From contig NZ_OU659204.1 in assembly GCF_915403165.1 (NCBI RefSeq), forward strand, positions 930,001-994,000: 64,000 nt of DNA. The letters are read 5' to 3'. How positions within the stretch are numbered: position 1 is the stretch's first letter; every line of letters starts with the position of its first letter. Below the pieces are notes generated by a model, which worked only from the letters and a program-made list of their open reading frames with translations, did no database searches and was not told the origin of the DNA. Position numbers and translations under genes: made by a program. The DNA is from Providencia alcalifaciens. Its GTDB lineage: Bacteria; Pseudomonadota; Gammaproteobacteria; Enterobacterales; Enterobacteriaceae. This document shows, in pieces, positions 41,052-49,590 of this stretch.

Positions 41052-42278
41052 ATGGATATTATTATTCTAGGCGTAGTTATGTTTACCCTGATTGTCTTGG
41101 CGCTGACAGGTCTGATCCTGTTTGCAAAGTCCAAGTTGGTCAATACAGGGAACATTAAAGTTGAAGTCAACGGCGATCCTGATAAGAGCTTTGATGCTCC
41201 AGCAGGTGATAAGCTGTTAGGTATGTTAGCAAACCAAGGTATCTTTGTTTCTTCTGCCTGTGGTGGCGGTGGTTCCTGTGGTCAGTGCCGTGTAAAAATC
41301 AAAGAGGGCGGTGGTGACATCCTGCCAACTGAGCTTTCTCACATCAATAAACGTGAAGCGAAAGAAGGTTGCCGTCTGGCGTGTCAGGTTAACGTAAAAC
41401 AAGATCTGAAAATTGAATTACCTGAAGAAATTTTCGGCGTGAAAAAATGGGAATGCGAAGTTATCTCCAATGATAACAAGGCGACGTTCATTAAAGAGCT
41501 GAAGTTAAAAATTCCTGAGGGAGAAGTGGTCCCATTCCGTGCGGGTGGTTTTATTCAAATTGAATGTCCGCCTCATGTGGTGAAGTACTCAGACTTTGAT
41601 GTACCTGAGGAATACCGTGAAGATTGGGATAAATTCAACTTATTCCGCTATGTTTCGGATGTCAAAGAAGAAACAGTACGTGCTTACTCAATGGCAAACT
41701 ACCCAGAAGAGCGCGGTATTATTATGCTGAACGTGCGTATTGCAACGCCACCGCCGCGTAACCCAGATGTACCGCCGGGAATTATGTCATCGTATATTTG
41801 GTCATTGAAACCGGGCGATAAAGTCACTATCTCTGGTCCATTTGGTGAGTTCTTCGCGAAAGAAACGGATGCTGAAATGATCTTTATCGGTGGTGGTGCG
41901 GGTATGGCACCGATGCGTTCCCACATTTTCGACCAATTACGACGTTTAGATTCTAAGCGTAAGATCAGTTTCTGGTATGGTGCACGTTCTAAACGTGAAA
42001 TGTTCTATACCGAAGATTTTGACCAGTTAGCCGCAGAGCATGACAACTTTACATGGAATGTTGCACTTTCTGACGCTTTGCCTGAAGATAATTGGGACGG
42101 TTACACAGGATTTATTCATAATGTCCTGTATGAAAACTACCTCAAAAATCACCCAGCGCCAGAAGATTGTGAGTTCTATATGTGTGGGCCTCCGGTCATG
42201 AACGCTGCAGTCATTAAGATGTTAAAAGACCTCGGTGTTGAGGACGAAAACATCTTACTGGATGATTTTGGTGGCTGA
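41052..42278 (+). CDS. nqrF: NqrF, Na+-NQR subunit F (NADH dehydrogenase)
   Basis: NqrF is the electron-entry subunit (408 residues). An N-terminal anchor (about residues 3-25) leads to a 2Fe-2S domain with [15 protein letters not shown] and GCRLACQV. A ferredoxin-reductase module follows, with the FAD motif [10 protein letters not shown] and the NADH motif [16 protein letters not shown], and the C-terminal [10 protein letters not shown]. It is the last nqr structural gene. Confidence 0.97.
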   Translation: MDIIILGVVMFTLIVLALTGLILFAKSKLVNTGNIKVEVNGDPDKSFDAPAGDKLLGMLANQGIFVSSACGGGGSCGQCRVKIKEGGGDILPTELSHINKREAKEGCRLACQVNVKQDLKIELPEEIFGVKKWECEVISNDNKATFIKELKLKIPEGEVVPFRAGGFIQIECPPHVVKYSDFDVPEEYREDWDKFNLFRYVSDVKEETVRAYSMANYPEERGIIMLNVRIATPPPRNPDVPPGIMSSYIWSLKPGDKVTISGPFGEFFAKETDAEMIFIGGGAGMAPMRSHIFDQLRRLDSKRKISFWYGARSKREMFYTEDFDQLAAEHDNFTWNVALSDALPEDNWDGYTGFIHNVLYENYLKNHPAPEDCEFYMCGPPVMNAAVIKMLKDLGVEDENILLDDFGG

Positions 42279-42301
42279 TTAATTGCTGTAAATTATCTAT
42301 T

Positions 42302-42327
42302 AAGCGCTCAGGAAACTGGGCGCTTGT
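42302..42327 (+). terminator. Hairpin after nqrF with a GAAA loop
   Basis: AAGCGCTCAG-GAAA-CTGGGCGCTT forms a 10-base-pair stem with a GNRA tetraloop, but only a weak T run follows. It lies 24 bases after nqrF and may pause or protect the mRNA 3' end rather than terminate. Confidence 0.6.
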
Positions 42328-42332
42328 TGATT

Positions 42333-42367
42333 AAAAAGAGGAAAAAATGGGTTTTTTTCCTCTTTTT
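42333..42367 (+). terminator. Terminator between nqrF and apbE
   Basis: A 15-base-pair inverted repeat AAAAAGAGGAAAAAA / TTTTTTCCTCTTTTT with a short loop directly follows the previous hairpin. It probably ends the nqrABCDEF transcript, or reduces read-through to apbE. Confidence 0.75.
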
Positions 42368-42509
42368 GGTTGTAAACTGTGAATCGCCAAATAGGCAATT
42401 CAATTTTTAAACGTGAGTATTCTCTAGATTTGTGAATGTTGAGTTTGTTAGACGTCTCAGCACCTACTCTTTCTCTAGTGGGCGCTTACAATTAACGCTG
42501 AGAAAATTT

Positions 42510-43541
42510 ATGCTAAACAGAAAAGTATTTGCTCCTGTGCTGCTATTCGCAGCCACTCTCCTTCTTGCCGCATGTGGTGGACCTGAACAAAAAAATCTTC
42601 AGGGACAAACCATGGGAACCTATTATTCTGTTAAGTTCGTGGCAGACTCTTCAGAGCCTTCATCGGAAGCTATCCAAGCCGAAATAGACAAGCGTTTGGA
42701 AGAAGTGAACGACCAAATGTCGACCTATCGTCCAGGTTCTGAATTAAGTCGCTTCAATCAATCCAATGAAGTTAATGTGCCATTCCCTGTTTCTGCTGCG
42801 ACGGCCAAAGTGGTCAGTAAAGCTATTGAGATTAATAAATTAACGGATGGCGGTCTGGATGTCACCGTTGGCCCACTGGTTAATCTGTGGGGGTTTGGTC
42901 CAGAGGGACGAGTCACAAAAGCGCCGACAGACGAAGAGCTTGAAAAACGTCGCGCATGGGTGGGTATCGATAAGCTCTCTGTACAAGACAACAACTTAAT
43001 CAAAACCATTCCTGAGCTGTATGTTGATTTATCTTCCATCGCTAAAGGTTATGGTGTTGATGTGGTGGCTGAATATTTAGAGTCCATCGGTATCAATGAT
43101 TATATGGTTGATATTGGTGGTGAAGTCCGTACAAAAGGTAAAAATGGCAAAGAGACACCATGGCGTATTGCGATTGAAAAACCTGCAACGGATGGTGTGA
43201 GTCAAACGGCACAGGAAATTATCGAGCCGGGAGATTTATCTATCGCCACTTCAGGGGATTATCGTAACTATTTTGAACAAAATGGTGTGCATTTCTCTCA
43301 TACGATTGATCCCAAAACAGGTAAGCCAATTTCCCACAATTTAGTCTCAATTACGGTATTAGCCGACGATTGCATGAGTGCGGATGGGCTATCAACAGGC
43401 TTCAATGTGATGGGGCCAGAAGCGGGTCTCGCACTTGCTGAAAAAATGAATATTCCTGTTTTTATGATTGTGAAGACAGATAAAGGCTTTGAAGAGCGTT
43501 ACACTAAAGCATTCGAGCCATTTTTACAGAAAAAACAGTAA
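42510..43541 (+). CDS. apbE: ApbE, FAD:protein FMN transferase lipoprotein
   Basis: ApbE transfers FMN from FAD onto threonines of NqrB and NqrC in the periplasm. The protein begins MLNRKVFAPVLLFAATLLLA followed by ACGG, a lipoprotein signal. Then come MGTYYSVKF, VDLSSIAKGYGVDVVAEYLE and the Mg/FAD motif DDCMSADGLST. An upstream extension of 26 codons to 42432 is open but precedes the signal peptide, so I chose 42510, giving 343 residues. Its place after nqrF fits its job. Confidence 0.95.
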   Translation: MLNRKVFAPVLLFAATLLLAACGGPEQKNLQGQTMGTYYSVKFVADSSEPSSEAIQAEIDKRLEEVNDQMSTYRPGSELSRFNQSNEVNVPFPVSAATAKVVSKAIEINKLTDGGLDVTVGPLVNLWGFGPEGRVTKAPTDEELEKRRAWVGIDKLSVQDNNLIKTIPELYVDLSSIAKGYGVDVVAEYLESIGINDYMVDIGGEVRTKGKNGKETPWRIAIEKPATDGVSQTAQEIIEPGDLSIATSGDYRNYFEQNGVHFSHTIDPKTGKPISHNLVSITVLADDCMSADGLSTGFNVMGPEAGLALAEKMNIPVFMIVKTDKGFEERYTKAFEPFLQKKQ

Positions 43542-43557
43542 CTAGGAGGAACGCAGA

Positions 43558-43785
43558 ATGTTGAATGTTTTTCTTGCAGCCTTTGCCTTATTTTTGTTGG
43601 CATTTCTAGGAATGTCTCTTGGTTATATTATCAAGCGTAAAAGTATCCAAGGTAGTTGCGGCGGTTTAAGTAGCATTGGGGTAGAGAAAGTGTGTGACTG
43701 CCCCGAGCCTTGCGATGCGCGTAAAAAACGTATGGCACGCGAAGAAGCACGCCAAAAAATGCTAGAGAAAAACCGCATCATTTAA
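43558..43785 (+). CDS. nqrM: NqrM, Na+-NQR maturation protein
   Basis: NqrM is a small (75 residues) cysteine-rich membrane protein required to assemble Na+-NQR, probably delivering iron to the NqrD/E centre. One N-terminal helix (residues 3-25) is followed by four cysteines at 34, 46, 48 and 52 (GSCGGLSS and VCDCPEPCD). GAGGA precedes the start. It lies 17 bases after apbE, so the two maturation genes are paired. Confidence 0.94.
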   Translation: MLNVFLAAFALFLLAFLGMSLGYIIKRKSIQGSCGGLSSIGVEKVCDCPEPCDARKKRMAREEARQKMLEKNRII

Positions 43786-43934
43786 GTTAAAAATAGATAT
43801 TCATGCCTTAGCTGATTGGATATTGGCTAAGGCAAAATCATATAGTAATACAACATGATTTAAACAATTAGAAACGTTCTAGTCATTCATTATGGATAAA
43901 TATGACTAATAATATTGTATGCGAGTAGTCTATT

Positions 43935-44315
43935 TTAGTTTTTACCGTGATCTTGTATGATATCCGTAGAGCATGATCTTCCTGATGCAAAATTAGTGAA
44001 TAAACGTTTGGATTCGCCATTAAGGCGCAAGATGACTTTATGGTGATCTTCTGGCTTTATTGAACAAGAAAAGCCAATTGCGGATCTCAATTTTTCGCCT
44101 GACTTAGTTATAAAATGAACCACCCAGTAATTTGGTCCTTCAACTCGGTAATAAAAGGATGTTGCTTCAGGAATAATTTGCTTATCTTTAACATCATATA
44201 AATACATCTGCTTTGTAGGAATATTAGAGGTTATTTCATCAGTAAGAATTAAAACGCTCTCTAAGTCTTCCCCCCAAAAATTTTCAAATCCTATTTGGCA
44301 ACGCTCTATAGTCAT
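43935..44315 (-). CDS. Unknown 126-residue protein, paralogue of the upstream gene
   Basis: I do not recognise this gene. It has a GGAGGT ribosome site 6 bases before the ATG and no signal peptide or membrane segment. It aligns along its length with the gene at 44330: both have ENxWxED at residues 11-17, a TKSG/TVSG block mid-protein, then K-V-x4-N-G-x2-K-x2-F-x-N and a closing SCS. Two cysteines (FSCS and SCST) are kept. The pattern of alternating hydrophobic residues suggests a beta-sandwich. It ends 150 bases from nqrM, convergent with it. AT-rich compared with its neighbours, which hints at acquisition. Confidence 0.8.
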   Translation of the reverse strand: MTIERCQIGFENFWGEDLESVLILTDEITSNIPTKQMYLYDVKDKQIIPEATSFYYRVEGPNYWVVHFITKSGEKLRSAIGFSCSIKPEDHHKVILRLNGESKRLFTNFASGRSCSTDIIQDHGKN

Positions 44316-44329
44316 TATTTACCTCCTAT

Positions 44330-44695
44330 TTAAACTGTGTACATTTCTTTTGAACATGAAATAGAAACTGGGTAATTAACAAACATGCTTTTAGTATTAC
44401 CGTTAAAACTAATAGTAACTTTACCATTATCTCTATCATTTATTTTGCAAAGTAAATAATCGCCACTACTCCATTTCATTCCTGAAACTGTCGTTATATT
44501 CCCCTTCCAGTGACTATTCTCTGTTGTGGAAAATGTAAATTCAGCGGAATCAATAAGTGTTTTTCCATTCGCTACATTATAAAAAATAAATGCATTTTCA
44601 TATTCATTGCCATTATTTTGAAAAATAATTTCTATTTTTTTTATATCTTCATTCCACATGTTCTCAATTGATAAGATACCTTTTGACATAGCCAA
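44330..44695 (-). CDS. Unknown 121-residue protein, tandem paralogue
   Basis: This gene is unrecognised. It begins with TTG at 44695, preceded by GAGG at an ideal 7-base spacing; an ATG 6 bases later is the alternative. The TTG start puts ENMW at the same residue number (11-14) as in the downstream paralogue, which supports it. It has no signal peptide. Middle sequence FTFSTTENSHWKGNITTVSG is aromatic and Ser/Thr-rich. Only 14 bases separate it from the paralogue, so the two are a tandem-duplicated operon. A loose resemblance to small beta-sandwich lectin-like or PUD-like proteins is a guess. Confidence 0.78.
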   Translation of the reverse strand: MAMSKGILSIENMWNEDIKKIEIIFQNNGNEYENAFIFYNVANGKTLIDSAEFTFSTTENSHWKGNITTVSGMKWSSGDYLLCKINDRDNGKVTISFNGNTKSMFVNYPVSISCSKEMYTV

Positions 44696-44897
44696 ATTTT
44701 TTCCTCTATGAATAGTTGGATTTTAAATATCATGGCATTTTTAATTGATAGTGTAATTAATGTTGAATGTTATTAACTATTAAAAAAGGGAGAAAGATAA
44801 GATGGAGAAATGTATGTATAGAAAAGAGAAATAATAAAAATAAGCTACTTAAATTGAATAAATCATTATCAAAATAAAGTAGCCTAATAATTAGTGT

Positions 44898-45794
44898 TTA
44901 TTTTTTGAAAGCTTTTGGTGAATCAACCATAACGGCATCAGCACCAATTTCTTTAGCTAGTTGATAATCAATATCGTTATTTACACCAAATACAATGATG
45001 TAAGCGTTGCCATTTTTTCTAAAGCAGTCGATAGCTTCTTTATCCCATGAGAGCGTTGCAGGGGAACGTGCTTCACCAAGGGTATATTTCTCAACGACTT
45101 CAACTTTACGATGCAGCTCAAAACCATACCAGCGAGTCGCAGATTTATCATTCTCCAGCGTACATTGATGGCTCATTACACTGTTTGCGAGCATAGTGCG
45201 AGTTTCATCACGGCTTTCAAATAACTGCAACTGAGTAGAAAGAGGCTTAAGCGCTTTTAAAAATGCGTCGTTAGTGGAATAAAAACGGACTTGGTTAAAT
45301 GTGTTGGTTTTATTCAGTAATGCCACAATAGCTTGAGCTTGAACATTAGGATCAGCGTCTGGCGATTTTAAGTCGATATAAAAAATCGTATCGGGGTATT
45401 TTTTTAAAACATCTTCTAGTGTGACGATAGTGGTTTGCGCAGCGGGCAGTTGCTGGTTATTTTTCTGATTAAATTTATACGCCGCATTTATCTGGCTTAA
45501 TTGTTTGGCGGAATAATCAGAAATAACACCGCTTTTATCCGTTAAAGCATCTAAATCACTCGGGCGATACAGAACTAATTGATTATCTTTACTGAGCTGA
45601 ACAGTTAACCAAATTGCATCAGCTTTATTGCTTTTGGCTTGTTCGATTGCATAAAGGGTATTTTCAGGGGCATCTGCGGTACCCGCGCGGTGTGCCACAA
45701 TCTGCGGCATTAATGCGGAAGCGGATTGGCTAACCAAAAGCAGTAAGCCTATCGCGGCGGATTTTTTGAACACTGACGTTGATATAATTTGCAT
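44898..45794 (-). CDS. Exported GDPD-family protein with altered active-site residues
   Basis: A glycerophosphodiester phosphodiesterase-family TIM barrel (298 residues) with a signal peptide MQIISTSVFKKSAAIGLLLL ending near SASA. The first motif AHRAGTADAPENTLYA is intact. The next expected motif (E-x-D, then a catalytic HD) reads DAIWLTVQLSKDN and VLYRPSDLDALTD, so the metal-binding Glu/Asp and the second catalytic His are replaced. This variant recurs in a subgroup of the family. It may bind or hydrolyse another substrate. The ATG at 45794 was preferred over a TTG 30 bases upstream. Confidence 0.82.
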   Translation of the reverse strand: MQIISTSVFKKSAAIGLLLLVSQSASALMPQIVAHRAGTADAPENTLYAIEQAKSNKADAIWLTVQLSKDNQLVLYRPSDLDALTDKSGVISDYSAKQLSQINAAYKFNQKNNQQLPAAQTTIVTLEDVLKKYPDTIFYIDLKSPDADPNVQAQAIVALLNKTNTFNQVRFYSTNDAFLKALKPLSTQLQLFESRDETRTMLANSVMSHQCTLENDKSATRWYGFELHRKVEVVEKYTLGEARSPATLSWDKEAIDCFRKNGNAYIIVFGVNNDIDYQLAKEIGADAVMVDSPKAFKK

Positions 45795-45987
45795 TTGTAT
45801 AATCCATAATAATAGAAAATTCAATGAACTAACATGAGATTGACCGAGTGGTTGTTGTAATATGTTTCATCCGTTTTGTAAGCAATGAGCCTATAAATTA
45901 GGAGTAACTTTTTACTTTTTCGGTTATTTACAGTATTTCAGGAATACATTTCAAACAGATGAATAAGTTGCATGGCTAATAAAACAA

Positions 45988-46003
45988 CTGTATATTTACT
46001 CAG
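45988..46003 (+). promoter_or_regulatory. LexA (SOS) box of dinB
   Basis: CTGTATATTTACTCAG matches the LexA consensus CTGT-N8-ACAG with one mismatch (TCAG for ACAG). It lies 25 bases before the dinB start, so damage-induced expression is expected. Confidence 0.85.
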
Positions 46004-46027
46004 TAATTATTGGTTGAGGTGGCTATC

Positions 46028-47083
46028 ATGCGTAAAATTATTCATATTGATATGGATTGCTTTTTTGCAGCGATAGAGATGCGTGATGACCCCAATTTGC
46101 GCAATATTCCACTGGCTGTCGGAGGAAGTGCAGACCGGCGCGGTGTGTTGAGTACCGCAAATTATGAAGCAAGACGCTATGGTGTTCACAGCGCAATGTC
46201 GACGGCATTGGCATTGAAATTATGCCCGCATCTGAAAGTCGTACCCGGTCGTATGGCGGTCTATAAAGAAGTTTCCCATCATATTCGCCAAATATTTGCA
46301 CGCTATACCGATCTTATTGAGCCGTTATCTCTCGATGAGGCTTTTTTGGATGTGACTGATTGCCAGCAACTTCACGGTTCGGCCACTCTCATCGCCGAAG
46401 CTATCCGCCAGCAAATTTTTGATGAACTGCAACTCACTGCTTCTGCGGGAATTGCTCCGATTAAATTCCTCGCCAAGATTGCCTCTGATATGAATAAACC
46501 CAATGGGCAATTTGTGATCACGCCACAGGAATTGCCAGCGTTTATTGCCACACTGCCATTAAAAAAGATCCCCGGCGTTGGAAAAGTAACAGCGCAAAAA
46601 CTTGCGGACATGGGGTTATTAACCTGTGCAGATGTTCAGTGCTATGACATGTTGGCATTGGTAAAGAGTATGGGGAAATTTGGACAGGCGTTATGGGAGC
46701 GCTGTCATGGCATTGATGAGCGGGCAGTGAATCCTGAACGCTTACGTAAATCTGTTGGAGTAGAGCGCACACTCGCTAAAGATATTCATCAATGGGATGA
46801 GTGTTTGCCTTTACTCGATACTTTATACGATGAGCTACATTTTCGCTTAGAGAAAGTGAAGCCAGATCTGCGTATTGCTCGCCAAGGTGTGAAATTAAAA
46901 TTTGAGGATTTTCAGCAAACGACGCAAGAACATGTTTATCCCATTATTGATAAACATGATCTCATTCAGCTAGCAAAACAGGCTTGGGAAAATCGACGAG
47001 CAGGGCGAGGTGTCAGATTAGTTGGCTTGCATGTGACATTGCAAAATCCGCAAATTGAAAGGCAGCTTTCATTACTTTTATAG
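46028..47083 (+). CDS. dinB: DinB, DNA polymerase IV
   Basis: DinB is a Y-family translesion polymerase induced in the SOS response. The metal Asp residues are D8 and the pair in [11 protein letters not shown] near 103. Little-finger and helix-hairpin-helix ([20 protein letters not shown]) regions follow. I chose the ATG at 46028 (GAGGT at 46014-46018), which gives 351 residues as in E. coli, over a TTG at 46010. The final residues SLLL match the expected beta-clamp-binding C terminus. Confidence 0.96.
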   Translation: MRKIIHIDMDCFFAAIEMRDDPNLRNIPLAVGGSADRRGVLSTANYEARRYGVHSAMSTALALKLCPHLKVVPGRMAVYKEVSHHIRQIFARYTDLIEPLSLDEAFLDVTDCQQLHGSATLIAEAIRQQIFDELQLTASAGIAPIKFLAKIASDMNKPNGQFVITPQELPAFIATLPLKKIPGVGKVTAQKLADMGLLTCADVQCYDMLALVKSMGKFGQALWERCHGIDERAVNPERLRKSVGVERTLAKDIHQWDECLPLLDTLYDELHFRLEKVKPDLRIARQGVKLKFEDFQQTTQEHVYPIIDKHDLIQLAKQAWENRRAGRGVRLVGLHVTLQNPQIERQLSLLL

Positions 47084-47101
47084 GCTAAAAAATACGAAAT
47101 A

Positions 47102-47144
47102 AAAAATAGGGTCATAAACTGTAGTTTATGACCCTATTTTTTAG
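47102..47144. terminator. Bidirectional terminator between dinB and pepD
   Basis: A perfect 19-base-pair inverted repeat (arms beginning AAAAATAGGGTCATAAACT) with a 2-base spacer and A/T runs at both ends sits between the convergent dinB and pepD genes. It can end both. Confidence 0.9.
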
Positions 47145-47171
47145 CTTAAAGTCTACTTAGTCTTTTACTAC

Positions 47172-48632
47172 TTAGTTTTTCACTGGGATAGCTTTTAAGA
47201 TAGCAGTTAACAGTGTCCAGTATTGACCCACGCTCTCAATGTGAACGCGCTCATCTGGTGAGTGTGCACCACGGATGGTTGGTCCAATGGATACCATATC
47301 CATTAATGGATAAGGCTTTTTGAACAGACCACATTCAAGACCCGCATGGATAACCATGATGTTTGGAATTTTACCAAACAGTTTTTGGTAAGTGTCGCTA
47401 ACAATATGCATGACTGGTGAGTCTGCATCTGGTTGCCAACCTGGGTATCCACCTTCTGCACGGTGCTGAGCTTTCGCCAGTTTTGTCAGTGATGTCAGCA
47501 TGTTAACTACGTAATTTTTACCTGAATCGATCAGTGAACGGATTAAGAAGATAACTTCCGCTTTGTCTTCGGTCATTTTTACAACGCCTTCGTTCAGCGA
47601 AGTTTCCACAACCCCTTTCACCACATCACTCATACGGATAACACCACTTGGCGCAGAGTTCAGGAAGAAAACTAAACGTTGTTGGCAATCATCAGTCAGG
47701 GCTTTTAAATCACTCGTCGTTTCATCTAAGAGTAAAACTAAGTTAGGTTCTACAGCGGCTAATTCATTTTGCAGAATGCCTTCATAGCGAGTTCTTAGTG
47801 TGGTTAATTCAGCCACTTTATCAGCCGGTACTGCGATAGTAGCATGGCCTTCGCGTGGAATTGCGTTACGCAGTGTACCACCAGTGAATTCCAGTAGTTT
47901 TAAGCTTAAGTCTTCAGCGTGACCCGCTAAGAAACGTGCTAACAGTTTGTTTGCATTACCTAAACCTAAATGAATGTCGCCACCAGAGTGACCGCCTTTA
48001 AGGCCTTTTAAGGTCATGGTGAAGGTTTTATAACCTTGTGGTAATGCTTCACGGGTTAAATCAAATGTGGCCGTGAAATCAACGCCACCTGCGCAACCCA
48101 TGTAAATTTCGCCTTCTTCTTCTGAATCGGTGTTGATCAGAATATCAGCTTGTAACCAGTTTGGTTGTAAACCGAAAGCGCCGTCCATGCCAGTTTCTTC
48201 GGTCATGGTCAGTAACACTTCCAGTGGGCCGTGTTCAACGCTGTCATCCGCTAATACCGCTAATGCGGATGCCATACCGATGCCGTTATCTGCGCCTAAT
48301 GTTGTGCCTTCGGCAGTGATCCACTCACCATTAATATAAGGGCGGATAGGATCTTTAGTGAAATCGTGCTCTGTGTCGTTATTTTTTTGCGGCACCATGT
48401 CTAAGTGAGCTTGCAGTACAACGGGTTTGCGGTTTTCGTAACCTTTAGTCGCCGGTTTACGGATTAAGATATTACCAACTTGGTCGCGCTCAACGTGAAA
48501 ACCCTTCCCTTTAGACCATTCCATGATGTGAGCGGCTAAAGCTTCTTCGTGTTTTGATGGGTGAGGGATGGAGCAGATTTTAGCGAAAATATCCCACAAT
48601 GGTTGTGGTTTTAGCGTTGATAATTGTGACAC
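47172..48632 (-). CDS. pepD: PepD, aminoacyl-histidine dipeptidase (peptidase D)
   Basis: PepD is a cytoplasmic M20-family zinc dipeptidase with broad specificity, including Xaa-His dipeptides. The 486 residues match E. coli. Zinc and catalytic motifs are visible: VLQAHLDMVPQKN near residue 78, GADNGIGMASALAV, LLTMTEETGMDG (bridging Glu) and NTDSEEEGEIYMGCAGG. A late HAGLECGLF segment carries the last ligand. It diverges from gpt. Confidence 0.97.
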   Translation of the reverse strand: MSQLSTLKPQPLWDIFAKICSIPHPSKHEEALAAHIMEWSKGKGFHVERDQVGNILIRKPATKGYENRKPVVLQAHLDMVPQKNNDTEHDFTKDPIRPYINGEWITAEGTTLGADNGIGMASALAVLADDSVEHGPLEVLLTMTEETGMDGAFGLQPNWLQADILINTDSEEEGEIYMGCAGGVDFTATFDLTREALPQGYKTFTMTLKGLKGGHSGGDIHLGLGNANKLLARFLAGHAEDLSLKLLEFTGGTLRNAIPREGHATIAVPADKVAELTTLRTRYEGILQNELAAVEPNLVLLLDETTSDLKALTDDCQQRLVFFLNSAPSGVIRMSDVVKGVVETSLNEGVVKMTEDKAEVIFLIRSLIDSGKNYVVNMLTSLTKLAKAQHRAEGGYPGWQPDADSPVMHIVSDTYQKLFGKIPNIMVIHAGLECGLFKKPYPLMDMVSIGPTIRGAHSPDERVHIESVGQYWTLLTAILKAIPVKN

Positions 48633-48951
48633 GTTCTTCTCCTTGGCACTTTGATCGTAATCTTTCCGTCATATTTCAAGCTGGGGATTAGCTTACACCC
48701 AAAACAATTGACTGACGGCGTTGGTCGCTTAATTCAAGATTGCACTTAAGTGTAATAACTCAGGTTTTAAGCGGTTTTAAGTATTGATTCAGCATAACAC
48801 TTTCTATCGAATAATGGAGAGCGTTAATAAGAATAATTCATTTAGTGGGATGGTTTCACTGGTTTTTCCTGCGCCAAATCACTATAATCTCGCGCAACCT
48901 TTTTTCCGCAAGACACATTTCTGTTTTACTCACCTTCGGGACCCGAATTTT
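48633..48951. other. Divergent pepD/gpt intergenic region
   Basis: A 319-base gene-free region. The plus-strand frame of gpt is open back to 48784, but that stretch lacks a family match or ribosome site and reads as non-coding leader. A TATAAT at 48883-48888 with a GC-rich CGCGC just after it is the best gpt promoter -10 candidate; no good -35 box goes with it. Confidence 0.5.
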
Positions 48952-49416
48952 ATGAGCGAAAAATATGTCGTAACGTGGGATATGTTGCAAATACATGCCC
49001 GTAAACTCGCACAACGTTTATTACCAGCAAAACAATGGACTGGTATCATCGCAGTTAGCCGTGGTGGTTTAGTCCCAGGCGCACTGCTAGCGCGTGAGCT
49101 GGGTATTCGTCATGTTGACACCGTTTGCATCTCTAGCTATGACCATGATAATCAACGCGAATTGAATGTAATCAAACGCGCTGAAGGCGATGGTGAAGGC
49201 TTTATCGTGATTGACGATTTAGTGGATACTGGTGGCACAGCGAAAGCTATCCGCGACATGTATCCAAAAGCACACTTCGTGACTATCTTTGCAAAACCAG
49301 CAGGTCGCCCATTAGTGGATGATTATGTGGTTGATATCCCACAAAACACATGGATTGAACAGCCTTGGGATATGGGCGTTGTGTTTATTGATCCTCTGTG
49401 TGAACAAGATAAGTAG
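48952..49416 (+). CDS. gpt: Gpt, xanthine-guanine phosphoribosyltransferase
   Basis: Gpt salvages xanthine, guanine and hypoxanthine into nucleotides with PRPP. It is 154 residues (152 in E. coli). The PRPP motif is [16 protein letters not shown] around residue 87, and [20 protein letters not shown] is the upstream family block. The ATG at 48952 starts [20 protein letters not shown], as in E. coli, so the 56-codon in-frame extension to 48784 was rejected. It is followed by a terminator and frsA, the E. coli gene order. Confidence 0.97.
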   Translation: MSEKYVVTWDMLQIHARKLAQRLLPAKQWTGIIAVSRGGLVPGALLARELGIRHVDTVCISSYDHDNQRELNVIKRAEGDGEGFIVIDDLVDTGGTAKAIRDMYPKAHFVTIFAKPAGRPLVDDYVVDIPQNTWIEQPWDMGVVFIDPLCEQDK

Positions 49417-49523
49417 TCTGAACTCAATAATTTAAATCTGTTTAGCCGTCATAGGTCACGTTTGTTTGATAAAAACAACACATTATTACCTAAGTGATTT
49501 GAGCTAAACACGATATGATAGAG

Positions 49524-49550
49524 GGGAGTGCGAAATGCACTCCCTTTTTG
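49524..49550 (+). terminator. Terminator after gpt
   Basis: GGGAGTGC-GAAAT-GCACTCCC forms an 8-base-pair GC-rich stem followed by TTTTT, 108 bases after gpt and 41 before frsA. Confidence 0.9.
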
Positions 49551-49590
49551 TTTATGTGACAGATTTAATAGGTAAAAGTAGGGAACCCAC

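Noticed and set aside
48784-48951. N-terminal extension of gpt by 56 codons
   Set aside because: Family members start at the ATG at 48952; the extension has no ribosome site and overlaps the likely promoter.
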